From NCBI RefSeq assembly GCF_003987215.1, contig NZ_PIPW01000002.1:310001-374000 (forward strand): 64,000 nucleotides of DNA, given 5' to 3'. Shown here one piece after another: positions 26,896 to 36,193 of this stretch; position 1 is the first letter of the stretch; each line of letters starts with the position of its first letter. Position numbers and translations under genes: made by a program. The DNA is from Pseudidiomarina halophila (GTDB taxonomy: Bacteria > Pseudomonadota > Gammaproteobacteria > Enterobacterales > Alteromonadaceae). The notes beneath the pieces were generated by a model, which worked only from the letters and a program-made list of their open reading frames with translations, searched no databases and had not been told where the DNA came from.

Positions 26896-28506
26896 TTACT
26901 TCACCTCAGGCGGCTTATCGAAGCCTTTAGGCGGAGTATCGAAGGTGTGATACGGAGCTGGTGACGGTACTGTCCACTCCAATCCGTCCGCACCTTCCCA
27001 CGGTTTCGCGGGGGCTTTTTCGCCACCTTTCACACATTTGATTACGACCCAGAGGAAGATCAGCTGTGATAAACCGAAAGCGAAGCCACCGATACTTACG
27101 ATTTGGTTAATATCGGCAAACTGCAACGAATAGTCCGGGATACGGCGTGGCATTCCCGCCAGTCCGGCAAAGTGCATTGGGAAAAATAGTACGTTGACAG
27201 AAATCAACGAGGCCCAGAAATGCAGCTTGGCCAAACCTTCGTCGTACATGTGACCGGTCCATTTGGGGAGCCAGTAGTAGGCTGCAGCCATAATGGAGAA
27301 TATCGCGCCACTTACCAAAACATAGTGGAAGTGAGCAACCACGAAGTAAGTATCGTGATACTGGAAGTCCACCGGCGTGATAGCCAGCATCAGGCCTGAG
27401 AAACCACCTATGGTGAAGAGAATCACGAAGGCCAGAGCGAACAGCATTGGCGTTTCAAAGGTAATCGAGCCACGCCACATGGTAGCGACCCAGTTAAAGA
27501 CTTTGACGCCGGTCGGTACCGATATCAGCATGGTGCAGTACATAAAGAAGAGTTCAGCGAAGACTGGCATACCGGTGGTGAACATGTGATGTGCCCAGAC
27601 CAGGAATGACAGTCCGGCAATTGCTGCGGTGGCATACACCATCGAGGCGTAGCCGAACAATGGCTTGCGCGCAAACGCCGGAATGATCGCTGAGACAATG
27701 CCGAAGGACGGCAAGATCATAATGTACACTTCGGGGTGCCCAAAGAACCAGAAAATGTGCTGGAACATGACTGGGTCACCACCTCCTGCGGCATCGAAGA
27801 AGCTGGTACCGAAGTACTTATCTGTCAATACCATGGTTACCGCGCCGGCGAGTACCGGCATAACCGCAATTAACAGGAATGCAGTGATAAACCAGGACCA
27901 TACGAACAGCGGCATTTTCATGTAGGTCATGCCAGGCGCACGCATGTTCATGATGGTGACGATCACGTTGATTGCACCCATGATCGACGAAATACCCATA
28001 ATATGTACTGAAAACACAAACAATGCTGTGGAATCACTACTATATGTGGTCGATAGCGGTGCGTAGAAGGTCCAGCCAAATGCCGGACCGCCGCCTTCCA
28101 TAAACAAAGAAGCTAACAGAATGGCGAACGCAAACGGCAGAATCCAGAAACTCCAGTTATTCATCCGCGGCAGCGCCATATCTGGCGCACCAATCATCAT
28201 CGGAATCATCCAGTTCGCTAAGCCAGTAAATGCCGGCATAACGGCACCGAAGACCATGATAAGGCCATGGACCGTGGTCATCTGGTTAAAGAAGTGTGGA
28301 TCTACAAGTTGTAGCCCGGGTTGGAATAATTCAGCGCGAATAACCATCGCCATTGAACCGCCAACCAGGAACATAATGAAACTGAACCACAGATACATCG
28401 AGCCGATGTCTTTGTGGTTCGTGGTGAATAGCCAACGGGTCAAACCCGACGGCGCATGGTGGTGATGATCGTCGTGCTGATCCATCTCGCCAACAACTGT
28501 GCTCAT
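26896..28506 (-). CDS. ctaD: Cytochrome c oxidase subunit I
   Basis: This is the catalytic subunit of the aa3-type oxidase, with heme a, heme a3 and CuB. The 536-residue protein starts with an unusual histidine-rich segment (MDQHDDHHHHAPSG). Twelve helices follow with the classical motifs WLFTTNHKDIGSMYLWFSF, the CuB region FWFFGHPEVYIMILPSFG with the cross-linked His-Tyr pair, the MFTTGMPV loop after AHHM, and the heme ligands in DTYFVVAHFHYVLVSGA. It pairs with subunit II encoded upstream and subunit III downstream. Confidence 0.99.
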   Translation of the reverse strand: MSTVVGEMDQHDDHHHHAPSGLTRWLFTTNHKDIGSMYLWFSFIMFLVGGSMAMVIRAELFQPGLQLVDPHFFNQMTTVHGLIMVFGAVMPAFTGLANWMIPMMIGAPDMALPRMNNWSFWILPFAFAILLASLFMEGGGPAFGWTFYAPLSTTYSSDSTALFVFSVHIMGISSIMGAINVIVTIMNMRAPGMTYMKMPLFVWSWFITAFLLIAVMPVLAGAVTMVLTDKYFGTSFFDAAGGGDPVMFQHIFWFFGHPEVYIMILPSFGIVSAIIPAFARKPLFGYASMVYATAAIAGLSFLVWAHHMFTTGMPVFAELFFMYCTMLISVPTGVKVFNWVATMWRGSITFETPMLFALAFVILFTIGGFSGLMLAITPVDFQYHDTYFVVAHFHYVLVSGAIFSIMAAAYYWLPKWTGHMYDEGLAKLHFWASLISVNVLFFPMHFAGLAGMPRRIPDYSLQFADINQIVSIGGFAFGLSQLIFLWVVIKCVKGGEKAPAKPWEGADGLEWTVPSPAPYHTFDTPPKGFDKPPEVK

Positions 28507-28519
28507 AGTCAGGTCTCCC

Positions 28520-29641
28520 TTATTGGTTCATGAATTCGTTAACATCAGAGGCTTGTACGGTTTCGCCGGTATCGTTACCCCAGGCATTACGCTCGTAAGT
28601 AATAACTGCCGCCAGTTCGCGCAAGCTCAACTGATTACCAAAAGCCTGCATCGAGGTGCCAGACTTACCGTTAACAACGATATCGATGTGAGCTTCCATA
28701 TCGTTAAGTGCCATAGGTGAGCCCTTCAATGCCGGGAACACACCAGGAACACCTTCACCGTTACCCTGGTGACATGCTGCACAGTTACCGAGATAAACCT
28801 GTTCGCCAAGATCCATCAGCTCGTCCATATCCATAGACATTGCCAGTAAGCGTTGCTCTTCTTCTTTGGCCTGACGTTGGGCGGCTTCTTGCTCAGCAAT
28901 CCACGCATCGTATTCAGCAGGCTCTTTGGCGATAACAACGACGGGCATAAAACCGTGGTCTTTACCACAAAGTTCAGCACACTGGCCACGATAGATGCCA
29001 GGCTCATTGACCTGAGTCCAGGATTCGTTGATAAAGCCTGGGTTAGCATCTTTCTTCACTGCAAAATCTGGTACCCACCAGGAGTGAATAACGTCATCAG
29101 AGGTGATGAGGAACCGCACTTTGCGATCGGTAGGAATAACCAAGGGGCGATCAACTTCAAGTAAGTAATTTTCGCCTTTCTCAAGCTTGTTTTCGATTTG
29201 TTGGCGCTGAGTGGCAAGCAAACTAAAGAATTCGACATCATTCTCGAAATACTTGTAGTGCCATTTCCATTGTGAGCCCGTTACCAGAATCGTAACGTCG
29301 GCTTCGGAACTGTCTTCCATCGCAATTAAGGTTGATGTGGCCGGAATAGCCATACCAATCAGGATCAAAAACGGAACCACAGTCCAGGCTATTTCAACCT
29401 TGACGCTCTCGTGAAAAGTAGCAGGTTTCCGGCCTTTAGATTTACGGTGACGAATCATAGACCAGAACATTGCGCCAAATACGATAACGCCAATCACACA
29501 ACAGATATAAAATATCGTCATGTGAAGATCGTACACGCGTTGGCTAATATCAGTAACGCCCTGAGTCAGGTTGAACTGCGATTGCGCTTGCACAGCTATG
29601 GGACTCATAGCTGTAAGCGCGGTGATGAGTTTAATACTCAC
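28520..29641 (-). CDS. ctaC: Cytochrome c oxidase subunit II with fused C-terminal cytochrome c domain
   Basis: The 373-residue protein has a signal peptide (ending SPIAVQAQ), two membrane helices (about residues 42-62 and 84-106) and a periplasmic cupredoxin domain with the CuA ligands H186, C221, C225, H229 and M232 (CAELCGKDHGFM). A Gln/Glu-rich linker leads to a class I cytochrome c domain with CAACH at 287-291. This makes the enzyme caa3-type, as in many marine gammaproteobacteria. The start is a GTG preceded by GAGGAGA. It is the first gene of the oxidase operon. Confidence 0.98.
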   Translation of the reverse strand: MSIKLITALTAMSPIAVQAQSQFNLTQGVTDISQRVYDLHMTIFYICCVIGVIVFGAMFWSMIRHRKSKGRKPATFHESVKVEIAWTVVPFLILIGMAIPATSTLIAMEDSSEADVTILVTGSQWKWHYKYFENDVEFFSLLATQRQQIENKLEKGENYLLEVDRPLVIPTDRKVRFLITSDDVIHSWWVPDFAVKKDANPGFINESWTQVNEPGIYRGQCAELCGKDHGFMPVVVIAKEPAEYDAWIAEQEAAQRQAKEEEQRLLAMSMDMDELMDLGEQVYLGNCAACHQGNGEGVPGVFPALKGSPMALNDMEAHIDIVVNGKSGTSMQAFGNQLSLRELAAVITYERNAWGNDTGETVQASDVNEFMNQ

Positions 29642-29893
29642 GCGACATCTCCTCTCATTCTTCCGACGCGGTCAAAGCCGCGAATACACCGAAGTGCGAG
29701 CCTGAAGAACAACGAGGCGAGCAGAAAAAGGAACAGCATTTCTTTGGAGAAAAATCGCTTTCCCTACTAACCCTTTGTTGTTATGTATCAATAGTTATTT
29801 TTATTTAATGTGTTAGCAGTAAGCTGCTGGAACAAAATACCATGAGTAGACGAAAAAGCCACCGCCAAAGTTAAGAATTTTTGGATTATTGCC
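29642..29893. other. Intergenic leader between ctaC and the lexA-sulA terminator
   Basis: This 250-base gap is the upstream region of the oxidase operon. Apart from the terminator at its right end I see no coding potential or RNA gene. A candidate promoter for ctaC on the minus strand is weak (a TTGATA-like hexamer near 29790) and is not claimed. Confidence 0.4.
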
Positions 29894-29917
29894 AAAAAAA
29901 AGGCTGCCGAAGCAGCC
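29894..29917 (-). terminator. Rho-independent terminator of lexA-sulA
   Basis: Read on the minus strand, GGCTGC, loop TTCG and GCAGCC (29902-29917) are followed by eight Ts (29894-29901). The UUCG tetraloop makes a very stable hairpin. It lies 20 bases beyond the sulA stop and separates the SOS operon from the oxidase operon. Confidence 0.92.
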
Positions 29918-29937
29918 TTGCAGGGAAACCTTCACAA

Positions 29938-30354
29938 TTAGTGGAGTGGGGATTGCGAAGGTTGTTTGTGGAAAATGAAGCTGTGGGTCTGACTAACTTT
30001 GGTTGCCATTTTCAAGCGCTGAGCCACCCGTGGCGAGGAAAAATCACCCAGAAAACTCAGGACAACACTGCTGGTGCCGGCAAGTAAGGCTTGTTCAGTG
30101 GCCCACTCGCGTTGATCGGCATCACGGCCAGCCACCCAGCGAATTCGCGAACGGCTGACACCAGCGTTCACCAGCTGTTGGATAGCCTCCCGGCTGCCGC
30201 CAATAACGGTTACCCATTGCTTGGTGCGTAATGCGAGCGACTGAATACGCGGCATCAGGCCGGCAAAGTCTTCGTTTGATAAGCTGCTGGTATCATTAAA
30301 GGCCAGCGTATCTATGGCAAGTTCACGACTTGCATGGGGGTAGTTGTATCTCAT
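29938..30354 (-). CDS. sulA: SulA-like cell division inhibitor
   Basis: The 138-residue protein is encoded immediately after lexA with a 4-base ATGA overlap, the lexA-sulA arrangement known from other gammaproteobacteria. The core [40 protein letters not shown] and [11 protein letters not shown] matches the SulA family pattern: a RecA-like fold in which SulA binds FtsZ and halts division during the SOS response. Sequence resemblance to E. coli SulA is modest, so the name leans on operon context. Confidence 0.75.
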   Translation of the reverse strand: MRYNYPHASRELAIDTLAFNDTSSLSNEDFAGLMPRIQSLALRTKQWVTVIGGSREAIQQLVNAGVSRSRIRWVAGRDADQREWATEQALLAGTSSVVLSFLGDFSSPRVAQRLKMATKVSQTHSFIFHKQPSQSPLH

Positions 30355-30971
30355 AGCCAGGCTCCATTTCGAATCACGCCGACCGCTAAGCCTTCAATGG
30401 TGAAGTACTGGTGTGTCAGGTCGACTTGGATAGGTGAAAATTCTTCATTTTCTGGATGCAGTAGAATCAAATTCCCTTTTCGTTCGAAACGCTTAACTGT
30501 TACGTCATCTTCAACACGTGCGACAATGATCTGGCCATTGCGCGCTTCATGTGTTTTATGCACAGCGAGCATGTCGCCATCCAAAATTCCAATATTTTTC
30601 ATACTCATGCCATTCACGCGAAGAAGAAAGTCTGCGTGTGGGCGAAACAGGTTCTGATCGACCTGGTAATGGCTTTCAATATGCTGCTGCGCGAGGATAG
30701 GTTCACCCGCAGCGACTTGACCAATCAATGGCAGGCCCTCAGGAATATCCTCATCGTTAACACCGATTAAACGTAAACCGCGCGACATACCAGGCAGCAT
30801 TTCAATCACGCCTTTTTTGGCAAGGGCTTTCAAATGCTCTTCCGCGGAATTCGCTGAACGGAAACCCAGGCGGGTTGCAATTTCAGCACGCGTTGGCGGC
30901 ATACCTGTTGCTTCGATCGTATCTTTAATCAGGTCGAGAATTTCTTGTTGTCTGGGCGTTAACGGTCGCAT
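30351..30971 (-). CDS. lexA: LexA repressor
   Basis: LexA is the SOS repressor, a self-cleaving serine/lysine protease stimulated by the RecA filament. The 206-residue protein has a winged helix-turn-helix ([20 protein letters not shown], about residues 24-43). The cleavage site is A88-G89 (GQVAAGEP) and the catalytic S123 ([10 protein letters not shown]) and K160 (DVTVKRF) are present. Two SOS boxes precede the gene, so it is autoregulated. It is co-transcribed with sulA and divergent from plsB. Confidence 0.98.
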   Translation of the reverse strand: MRPLTPRQQEILDLIKDTIEATGMPPTRAEIATRLGFRSANSAEEHLKALAKKGVIEMLPGMSRGLRLIGVNDEDIPEGLPLIGQVAAGEPILAQQHIESHYQVDQNLFRPHADFLLRVNGMSMKNIGILDGDMLAVHKTHEARNGQIIVARVEDDVTVKRFERKGNLILLHPENEEFSPIQVDLTHQYFTIEGLAVGVIRNGAWL

Positions 30972-30979
30972 CTTTATAC

Positions 30980-30995
30980 CTGTTTATCTATACAG
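30980..30995. promoter_or_regulatory. LexA operator (SOS box) 1
   Basis: CTGT, eight bases TTATCTAT and ACAG match the SOS consensus CTGT-N8-ACAG. The box begins 9 bases upstream of the lexA start codon. Confidence 0.92.
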
Positions 30996-31000
30996 TAGTA

Positions 31001-31016
31001 CTGTGAGTATATACAG
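31001..31016. promoter_or_regulatory. LexA operator (SOS box) 2
   Basis: CTGT, GAGTATAT and ACAG form a second SOS box, 5 bases beyond the first. The 21-base offset equals that of the tandem operators of E. coli lexA. Both lie in the lexA-plsB divergent region. Confidence 0.92.
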
Positions 31017-31116
31017 GTGTTTTCAGATCGCAACTTTTTTGTGCAATTTTTTTCTAACAGCAAAGCAGAAAGATCAGTGTTATCCTTTAACAGGTTGAAT
31101 TTAGCAGGGGAATTCC

Positions 31117-33570
31117 ATGAGCTGGAGAGGCTTCGTCGCCAAATTAATGTATTGGCCGGTGCGTTGGTTAACGCGTTTTGAAGTGATTTTTGACGAAACT
31201 ATTAGTGCTGATGTCAGCGCTGATAACGGATCTCAGCATGTCGTCTATGTCATGCGATCAACGTCAATTACCGACCTGTTGGTGGCGCAACGCGCCCTGC
31301 TTAAAGCCGGACTTCCTGACCCGACTGAGCCGTTACTGATTAATGGTACCCGGCATGCGCGGGTGATGTATCTGGAGCAAACCCGCGCCGAAACGAACGA
31401 GATGGCGGTCGAAGAGTTTCAGCAACTACTGCAGAGTCATGAAAAGGAGCGTCAGTTAAATGTGCAACTGGTTCCTTTAGGTTTATTCTGGGGCCGTAAA
31501 GCAGGGCAGGAGCCGCGTGAAGGTAATACCATGGTGGCGGATCTCGATAATCCTGGTCGCTGGCGCAAATTCTGGTTAGTTATTTTCTCTGGTCGGCATA
31601 TCCTGGTGCGTGGCAGCCGCCCCGTCAGCCTGCGGCAAATGGCTGACCAGCACGGCGCGAGCCGGCGTATTGCGCAGAAGCTTGCGCGCGTCGCGCGGGT
31701 GCATTTTGTCCGTTTGCGACATGCCGTTGCCGGCCCGAAAATCGCCAATCGTGAGCGGGTTATCAGAGAGCTTCTGGCAAGCGACGCCCTGCAAAAAGCC
31801 ATTGCGGAAGAAGTTCGAAGTAAAAAGATCAGTCCTGAAAAGGCCCGTAAACGCGCCCATGATTACCTCGACGAAATCGCTGCAAATTACAGTGATACCC
31901 TGGTCCGGATACTTGATCGCTTCATGGGATGGATGTGGAGCCGCATTTATAACGGTATTCACGTTGAGGGTGGCGAGCGGATCCGCAGTCTTGCGCAAGC
32001 GGGTCATGAGGTCATTTACGTGCCGTGCCACCGTAGCCATATGGACTACCTGTTACTCAGCTATGTCATCTATAAAGAAGGCCTGGTGCCACCCCACATT
32101 GCGGCCGGTGTCAATCTGGACTTTTTCCCGGCTGGTCCGCTGTTTCGCCGGGGCGGCGCATTTTTCATCCGACGCAGTTTTAAGAGCAATAAACTCTATT
32201 CAGCGGTGTTCCGCGAGTACCTGAACCGTTTGTTCCAGAAAGGCTATCCGGTCGAGTACTTCACTGAAGGCGGGCGCAGCCGCACCGGGCGCTTGTTGAC
32301 GCCGAAAACCGGCATGATCGCGATGACCATCCACGGTATGCTGCGCGGACAGCAACGACCTATCTCTATTGTTCCGGTTTACCTGGGTTACGAGCACGTT
32401 ATGGAAGTAGGCACTTACCTGAAAGAGTTGAAAGGTAAGTCGAAAGAAAAAGAGTCCGCCTGGAAGGTGTTATCGAGCCTGCGTCATCTGCGCAACTTTG
32501 GTCAGGGTTATGTCACCTTCGGCGCACCTATTAATATCGGTCAGACACTGGATAAACTTACCCCGCAATGGCGCGAGTCGATCACCTATGGCGCGGAAGA
32601 ACCAGCACGGCCGAAATGGTTAACTCCAACGGTAAACCTGATCGCTGAGCAAATCATGCAGCGCATCAATGACGCGGCAGGTATGAACAGCGTCAATCTC
32701 AGTGCTTTAGCGTTATTAAGTGCTGAGCAACACACCTTATCGCGTGAAGAGTTGGTGACACAGCTTAATGTGTATACCAAACTGCTGCGCGACGTACCCT
32801 ATAGCAGCGATGCTTATGTGCCTGCTGAGTCCGGTGAGGAGCTTTGGCAACTGGCGAAGCGCCACGATAAATTTACTGTCGTGGCAGATAGTATGGGCGA
32901 GATGATCCGGCTGGACGGCACGTCAGCTATCGCCATGACCTATTACCGAAACAACATTATGCACATGGTGATCGTGCCCGCGATGATTGCAGCATTTGCC
33001 TGTGCCCACCAACGCTTCAAACTGGCAGATGTGGTTAAGTTATTAGAGCAGGTGCAGCCGCTACTGAAAGAAGAACTATTTATCAGTCATGCACGAGACG
33101 ACATGCAATTATGGGCACAGGCCATTATTGAACACCTGGTTAGTGCCGGTATGCTGAATACCGGGGCGGACGGCGAATACAGTACTGTGGCGCGGGAGAC
33201 GCCGGCCTACTTTCAATTACAGTTACTTGCCCGGGCTGCGGCGGAAACGCTGCAGCGTTACGCGATATTGTTTGAATTATTGCAACAGGGCGGGGCTCAG
33301 GGTCGCGCTGTGTTAGAGCAAGCAGCGGTGGAACTGGCCGAGCGTTTAAGTGCGATGCACGGGGTCAATGCACCGGAATTCTTCGATAAGAAACTGCTGA
33401 GTGCGCTTATTTCCACCTTAAAACGTGAAGACTTTATTGAGGTGAACAGCGAAGGTAACTTTGTTGCGCATGCCGATGTTGGTGAGCTCAGTGATACCAT
33501 CGACCGCTTGCTGGAACCTGCAGTGGTGCAAACCATTCGTCAGTCGGTGCAACGCCGGTTAGAACATTAG
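31117..33570 (+). CDS. plsB: Glycerol-3-phosphate 1-O-acyltransferase
   Basis: PlsB is an inner-membrane enzyme that acylates position 1 of sn-glycerol 3-phosphate, the first step of phospholipid synthesis. The 817-residue length is typical. The acyltransferase core has the HX4D motif VPCHRSHMDYLL (residues about 305-316), block II GGAFFIRRSF, the glycerophosphate-binding block FTEGGRSRTGRLLTPKTGM and block IV ISIVPVYLGYEH. The large C-terminal region is helical. AGGGGAATTCC precedes the ATG. It is divergent from lexA and converges with ubiA, overlapping it by 4 bases. Confidence 0.98.
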   Translation: MSWRGFVAKLMYWPVRWLTRFEVIFDETISADVSADNGSQHVVYVMRSTSITDLLVAQRALLKAGLPDPTEPLLINGTRHARVMYLEQTRAETNEMAVEEFQQLLQSHEKERQLNVQLVPLGLFWGRKAGQEPREGNTMVADLDNPGRWRKFWLVIFSGRHILVRGSRPVSLRQMADQHGASRRIAQKLARVARVHFVRLRHAVAGPKIANRERVIRELLASDALQKAIAEEVRSKKISPEKARKRAHDYLDEIAANYSDTLVRILDRFMGWMWSRIYNGIHVEGGERIRSLAQAGHEVIYVPCHRSHMDYLLLSYVIYKEGLVPPHIAAGVNLDFFPAGPLFRRGGAFFIRRSFKSNKLYSAVFREYLNRLFQKGYPVEYFTEGGRSRTGRLLTPKTGMIAMTIHGMLRGQQRPISIVPVYLGYEHVMEVGTYLKELKGKSKEKESAWKVLSSLRHLRNFGQGYVTFGAPINIGQTLDKLTPQWRESITYGAEEPARPKWLTPTVNLIAEQIMQRINDAAGMNSVNLSALALLSAEQHTLSREELVTQLNVYTKLLRDVPYSSDAYVPAESGEELWQLAKRHDKFTVVADSMGEMIRLDGTSAIAMTYYRNNIMHMVIVPAMIAAFACAHQRFKLADVVKLLEQVQPLLKEELFISHARDDMQLWAQAIIEHLVSAGMLNTGADGEYSTVARETPAYFQLQLLARAAAETLQRYAILFELLQQGGAQGRAVLEQAAVELAERLSAMHGVNAPEFFDKKLLSALISTLKREDFIEVNSEGNFVAHADVGELSDTIDRLLEPAVVQTIRQSVQRRLEH

Positions 33571-34412
33571 TACCAGTAGCTCGCAGCGATAGCCGCTGCG
33601 AGCACCCAGCCAACATGGTTATTATGCAGGAAGGCACGAAAACAGCGTTGCGGTTCGCGATACCAGATCAACCAGTGTTGCCAGACAAATAGCAGTGCGA
33701 TTAAGACCAACCCGGCCCAGTAAATCCAGCTGAAGTTTAAGTTGTAACCCAGCCAAAACAGCAAGCCCAAAGTCGCCAACTGCAATAAGGCAATGGCGAA
33801 ACGGTCATAGCCAGCAAACAATATTGCGGTCGACTTCACCCCAATCTTTATGTCGTCCTCCCGATCAGCCATCGCGTACTGAGTGTCGTAGGCTACAGTC
33901 CAGCAAATATTGGCGGCAAACAGCAGCCAGGCTGCGAGCGGTAAGCCTTGCTCCAACGCGGTAAATGGCATGAGAACACCAAAGCTGAAGGCGATTCCGA
34001 GTACCACCTGAGGCAGTTGGGTAAAACGTTTGCAGAACGGATAGAGTGTCGCCACACCTGCAGCGGCGAAACTGAGCAAAATGGTCGCTTTATTAAATTG
34101 CAGCACGATGAGAAACGCCACTGCCAGTAAACCAACAAAGAGTAGCAGCGCTTGCCAGCTCTTCACCTCGCCAGTGGCGAGTGGGCGTTGCCTCGTGCGG
34201 GTAACATGGCCGTCGATGTTGCGGTCAGCAAAGTCGTTTATTACGCAACCAGCCGAGCGCATCACAAAGGCGCCAAGCAGAAACAGTACCACGACTTTTA
34301 ATGGAGGATCACCGGCACCGGCAATGATGAGCGCGGCAAGCATCGGCCAGGCCAGCAGCAGCGTGCCAATGGGGCGGTCAGCGCGCATCAGGCGCCAGTA
34401 GGGGTTAGACAT
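33567..34412 (-). CDS. ubiA: 4-hydroxybenzoate octaprenyltransferase
   Basis: This membrane prenyltransferase attaches the polyprenyl tail to 4-hydroxybenzoate in ubiquinone synthesis. The 281-residue protein has about eight helices and both aspartate-rich sites: NDFADRNIDGHVTRTRQRP and YAMADREDDIKIGVKS. Its start overlaps the end of ubiC by 8 bases, so the two consecutive pathway steps are translationally linked. Confidence 0.98.
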   Translation of the reverse strand: MSNPYWRLMRADRPIGTLLLAWPMLAALIIAGAGDPPLKVVVLFLLGAFVMRSAGCVINDFADRNIDGHVTRTRQRPLATGEVKSWQALLLFVGLLAVAFLIVLQFNKATILLSFAAAGVATLYPFCKRFTQLPQVVLGIAFSFGVLMPFTALEQGLPLAAWLLFAANICWTVAYDTQYAMADREDDIKIGVKSTAILFAGYDRFAIALLQLATLGLLFWLGYNLNFSWIYWAGLVLIALLFVWQHWLIWYREPQRCFRAFLHNNHVGWVLAAAIAASYWY

Positions 34413-34992
34413 TGTTCTGCTCCTGTGCCAACGGTGAGGCCCCGATAAAAACCTCGGCGACTAAAACCTGTTGCCCGGCTGCGCTAAAGCAGCTCCGCCG
34501 ACCCCAGAGTGTAGCAGGTGGAAAACCAAGTTGCTGATGCAGTTGGCCCACTTTCGACCCCCTGCTAAAGCTGGAAATTTCGACTGCGCTGCGGGTCAAA
34601 TCAGGTTGCTTAAACAGATGTTCGCCCAGGGGCTTATCGCCCAGGTCTTGTAATCGCAGTTGTTGTTGAGCCAGCGCTTGCAATGGAAAAACGCTGCGAG
34701 CAAACACCCAGGGCTGGTCATCGCACCAAAGAATAACTTCACGCACCACACAGCTTTGCTGTTCACCCAGCCAGCGTCGTTCGTCGGTCAGCAAGGGCAC
34801 CTGATGCTGGCCTAACAGCTGCACAGCGAAATCTGATGTACGGGCTTTTAGTTTGGCTGTAAGGGAAGCTGGATCCAGTAACCAGTCGCGCGCACACGCT
34901 GACCAGGAAGCAGTATTCTGTGGTGTATGCCAGCGCGCTTCACCACCCAACTGCACAACGGGAAAACCAACGGCGGGAAATTCAGCTGCCAT
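34405..34992 (-). CDS. ubiC: Chorismate lyase UbiC
   Basis: UbiC converts chorismate to 4-hydroxybenzoate and pyruvate, the entry to ubiquinone synthesis. Starting from the ATG at 34992 the protein has 195 residues; an in-frame TTG at 35022 would add ten. Family features are the W-rich start (GEARWHTP), QLLGQHQVPLL, REVILWCDDQPWVFARSVFP, LGDKPLGEHLF and the C-terminal LWGRRSCF. It overlaps glpG upstream by 11 bases and ubiA downstream. Confidence 0.93.
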   Translation of the reverse strand: MAAEFPAVGFPVVQLGGEARWHTPQNTASWSACARDWLLDPASLTAKLKARTSDFAVQLLGQHQVPLLTDERRWLGEQQSCVVREVILWCDDQPWVFARSVFPLQALAQQQLRLQDLGDKPLGEHLFKQPDLTRSAVEISSFSRGSKVGQLHQQLGFPPATLWGRRSCFSAAGQQVLVAEVFIGASPLAQEQNNV

Positions 34993-35830
34993 GCGCGGTT
35001 TTGGTCTTATTGATATGTTCAATAATGCGAATGGCGATGCCCAGCACCAGCCCCGCTATGAGTCCAGCCGAGTGTGCGGTATTGGCAACATTGACCCAGA
35101 GCAGATCAGTGTAGCCAAGGAGTAACCACACCAGCATGAAACCTATTAATCCGATGGGCAAATACAATGGATGCCGGGGACGCTGCCAGGCGACGACAAC
35201 GGCGATGCCGAACAGGCCATAGACCACGCCGGAGAGACCACCAAAATAAGGACCACTGACCATAAACTGCATCACATTGGAGAACACTGCGCAGCTAAAC
35301 AAAGCGATAAGCAGGTATACCGAGCCATACGTGCGCTCAAAACGTCCGCCTAAATACCACCACCAGAACACGTTAAACAGAAAATGTAAGATGCTGAAGT
35401 GTAAAAGTGTGGGCGTCAGAAACCGCCACGGCTGTTGCCAGGGTAAGTCGCTGAAGGTATCGCTGATGCGCAGGTTTTCAAATAACGGCATCGCCAGTTG
35501 CGTATTAAGCGCGATAAAAACCAGACTCACTAGCACGGCATAAATAATGGTGACGATGCCTGCCTGCTGCAGTATCTGTTGTAGCAGTGACGCGTTTTTG
35601 CGCGGCGCCGTGGTGGCGGAGGAGGTGGATAACTCTGCCTCGGCACCTTCAGGGTCGGCTTTAAACTCAGCGATTAAATCTTTTGCCAGCGCGCTGTAAC
35701 TGGACTGCACCAGCCAGAGCTCGAGTTGATTACCATGCTCACTGACCGTTACCGGGACCCCGCGGCGTTGGAGAAAACTGTGCAGGCGTTTCATCATATC
35801 GGCGTTACGGGTGGTCAGTAGTTTCTGCAT
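34982..35830 (-). CDS. glpG: Rhomboid intramembrane serine protease GlpG
   Basis: GlpG cleaves transmembrane substrates within the membrane. The 282-residue protein has an N-terminal cytoplasmic domain (residues 1-80), a linker rich in Ser/Ala/Thr, and six membrane helices. The catalytic serine is in FGGLSGVVYGLFGI and the histidine in NTAHSAGLIAGL; the conserved FWWWYLGGRFERTYGS (WR-type loop) is also present. It starts one base after the glpE stop. A glpE-glpG pairing is conserved in E. coli (glpEGR), but here ubiC-ubiA follow instead of glpR. Confidence 0.97.
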   Translation of the reverse strand: MQKLLTTRNADMMKRLHSFLQRRGVPVTVSEHGNQLELWLVQSSYSALAKDLIAEFKADPEGAEAELSTSSATTAPRKNASLLQQILQQAGIVTIIYAVLVSLVFIALNTQLAMPLFENLRISDTFSDLPWQQPWRFLTPTLLHFSILHFLFNVFWWWYLGGRFERTYGSVYLLIALFSCAVFSNVMQFMVSGPYFGGLSGVVYGLFGIAVVVAWQRPRHPLYLPIGLIGFMLVWLLLGYTDLLWVNVANTAHSAGLIAGLVLGIAIRIIEHINKTKTAHGS

Positions 35831-35831
35831 G

Positions 35832-36155
35832 TTAGTTGCGCTCCACCGCTTCGGGGAAAAATTGTGCCCAGGCGGTAAAGCCGCCGTCGAGACTGCTCAC
35901 CGGCTCAACGCCCTGTTGCGCCAGATACTGGGCAGCACCCTGGCTGCTGTTGCCATGATAACAAACCACGACGACGGGCTGCTCATCGGCTAAGTCAGCA
36001 AGAAAGTCACTGAGTGAAGCATCGGTCAGATGGACGGAGCCAGGTATATGGCCCAATTCGAATGAGCGGGCATCACGTATATCAGCAAAGGCTGCTTGCC
36101 CACTTTGCCACAGCTCGTGTGCTGTCGCGGTGTTGATACGACTGAACTCGCTCAT
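35832..36155 (-). CDS. glpE: Thiosulfate sulfurtransferase GlpE (rhodanese)
   Basis: This 107-residue single-domain rhodanese is of the usual GlpE size. It has FADIRDARSFELGHIPGSVH and the active-site loop VVVCYHGNSSQGAAQYL with the catalytic cysteine. It transfers sulfane sulfur from thiosulfate to cyanide in vitro or to thiol acceptors such as thioredoxin. It is located between tdh and glpG in a six-gene minus-strand run. Confidence 0.95.
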   Translation of the reverse strand: MSEFSRINTATAHELWQSGQAAFADIRDARSFELGHIPGSVHLTDASLSDFLADLADEQPVVVVCYHGNSSQGAAQYLAQQGVEPVSSLDGGFTAWAQFFPEAVERN

Positions 36156-36193
36156 TGAATTGTCCTTCTTTTTGCTGATTTAGCTTTGCTGAC

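Noticed and set aside
31576-32040. 154-residue minus-strand ORF inside plsB
   Set aside because: Shadow frame of a certain gene; no signal or domain, and codon choice follows the other strand.
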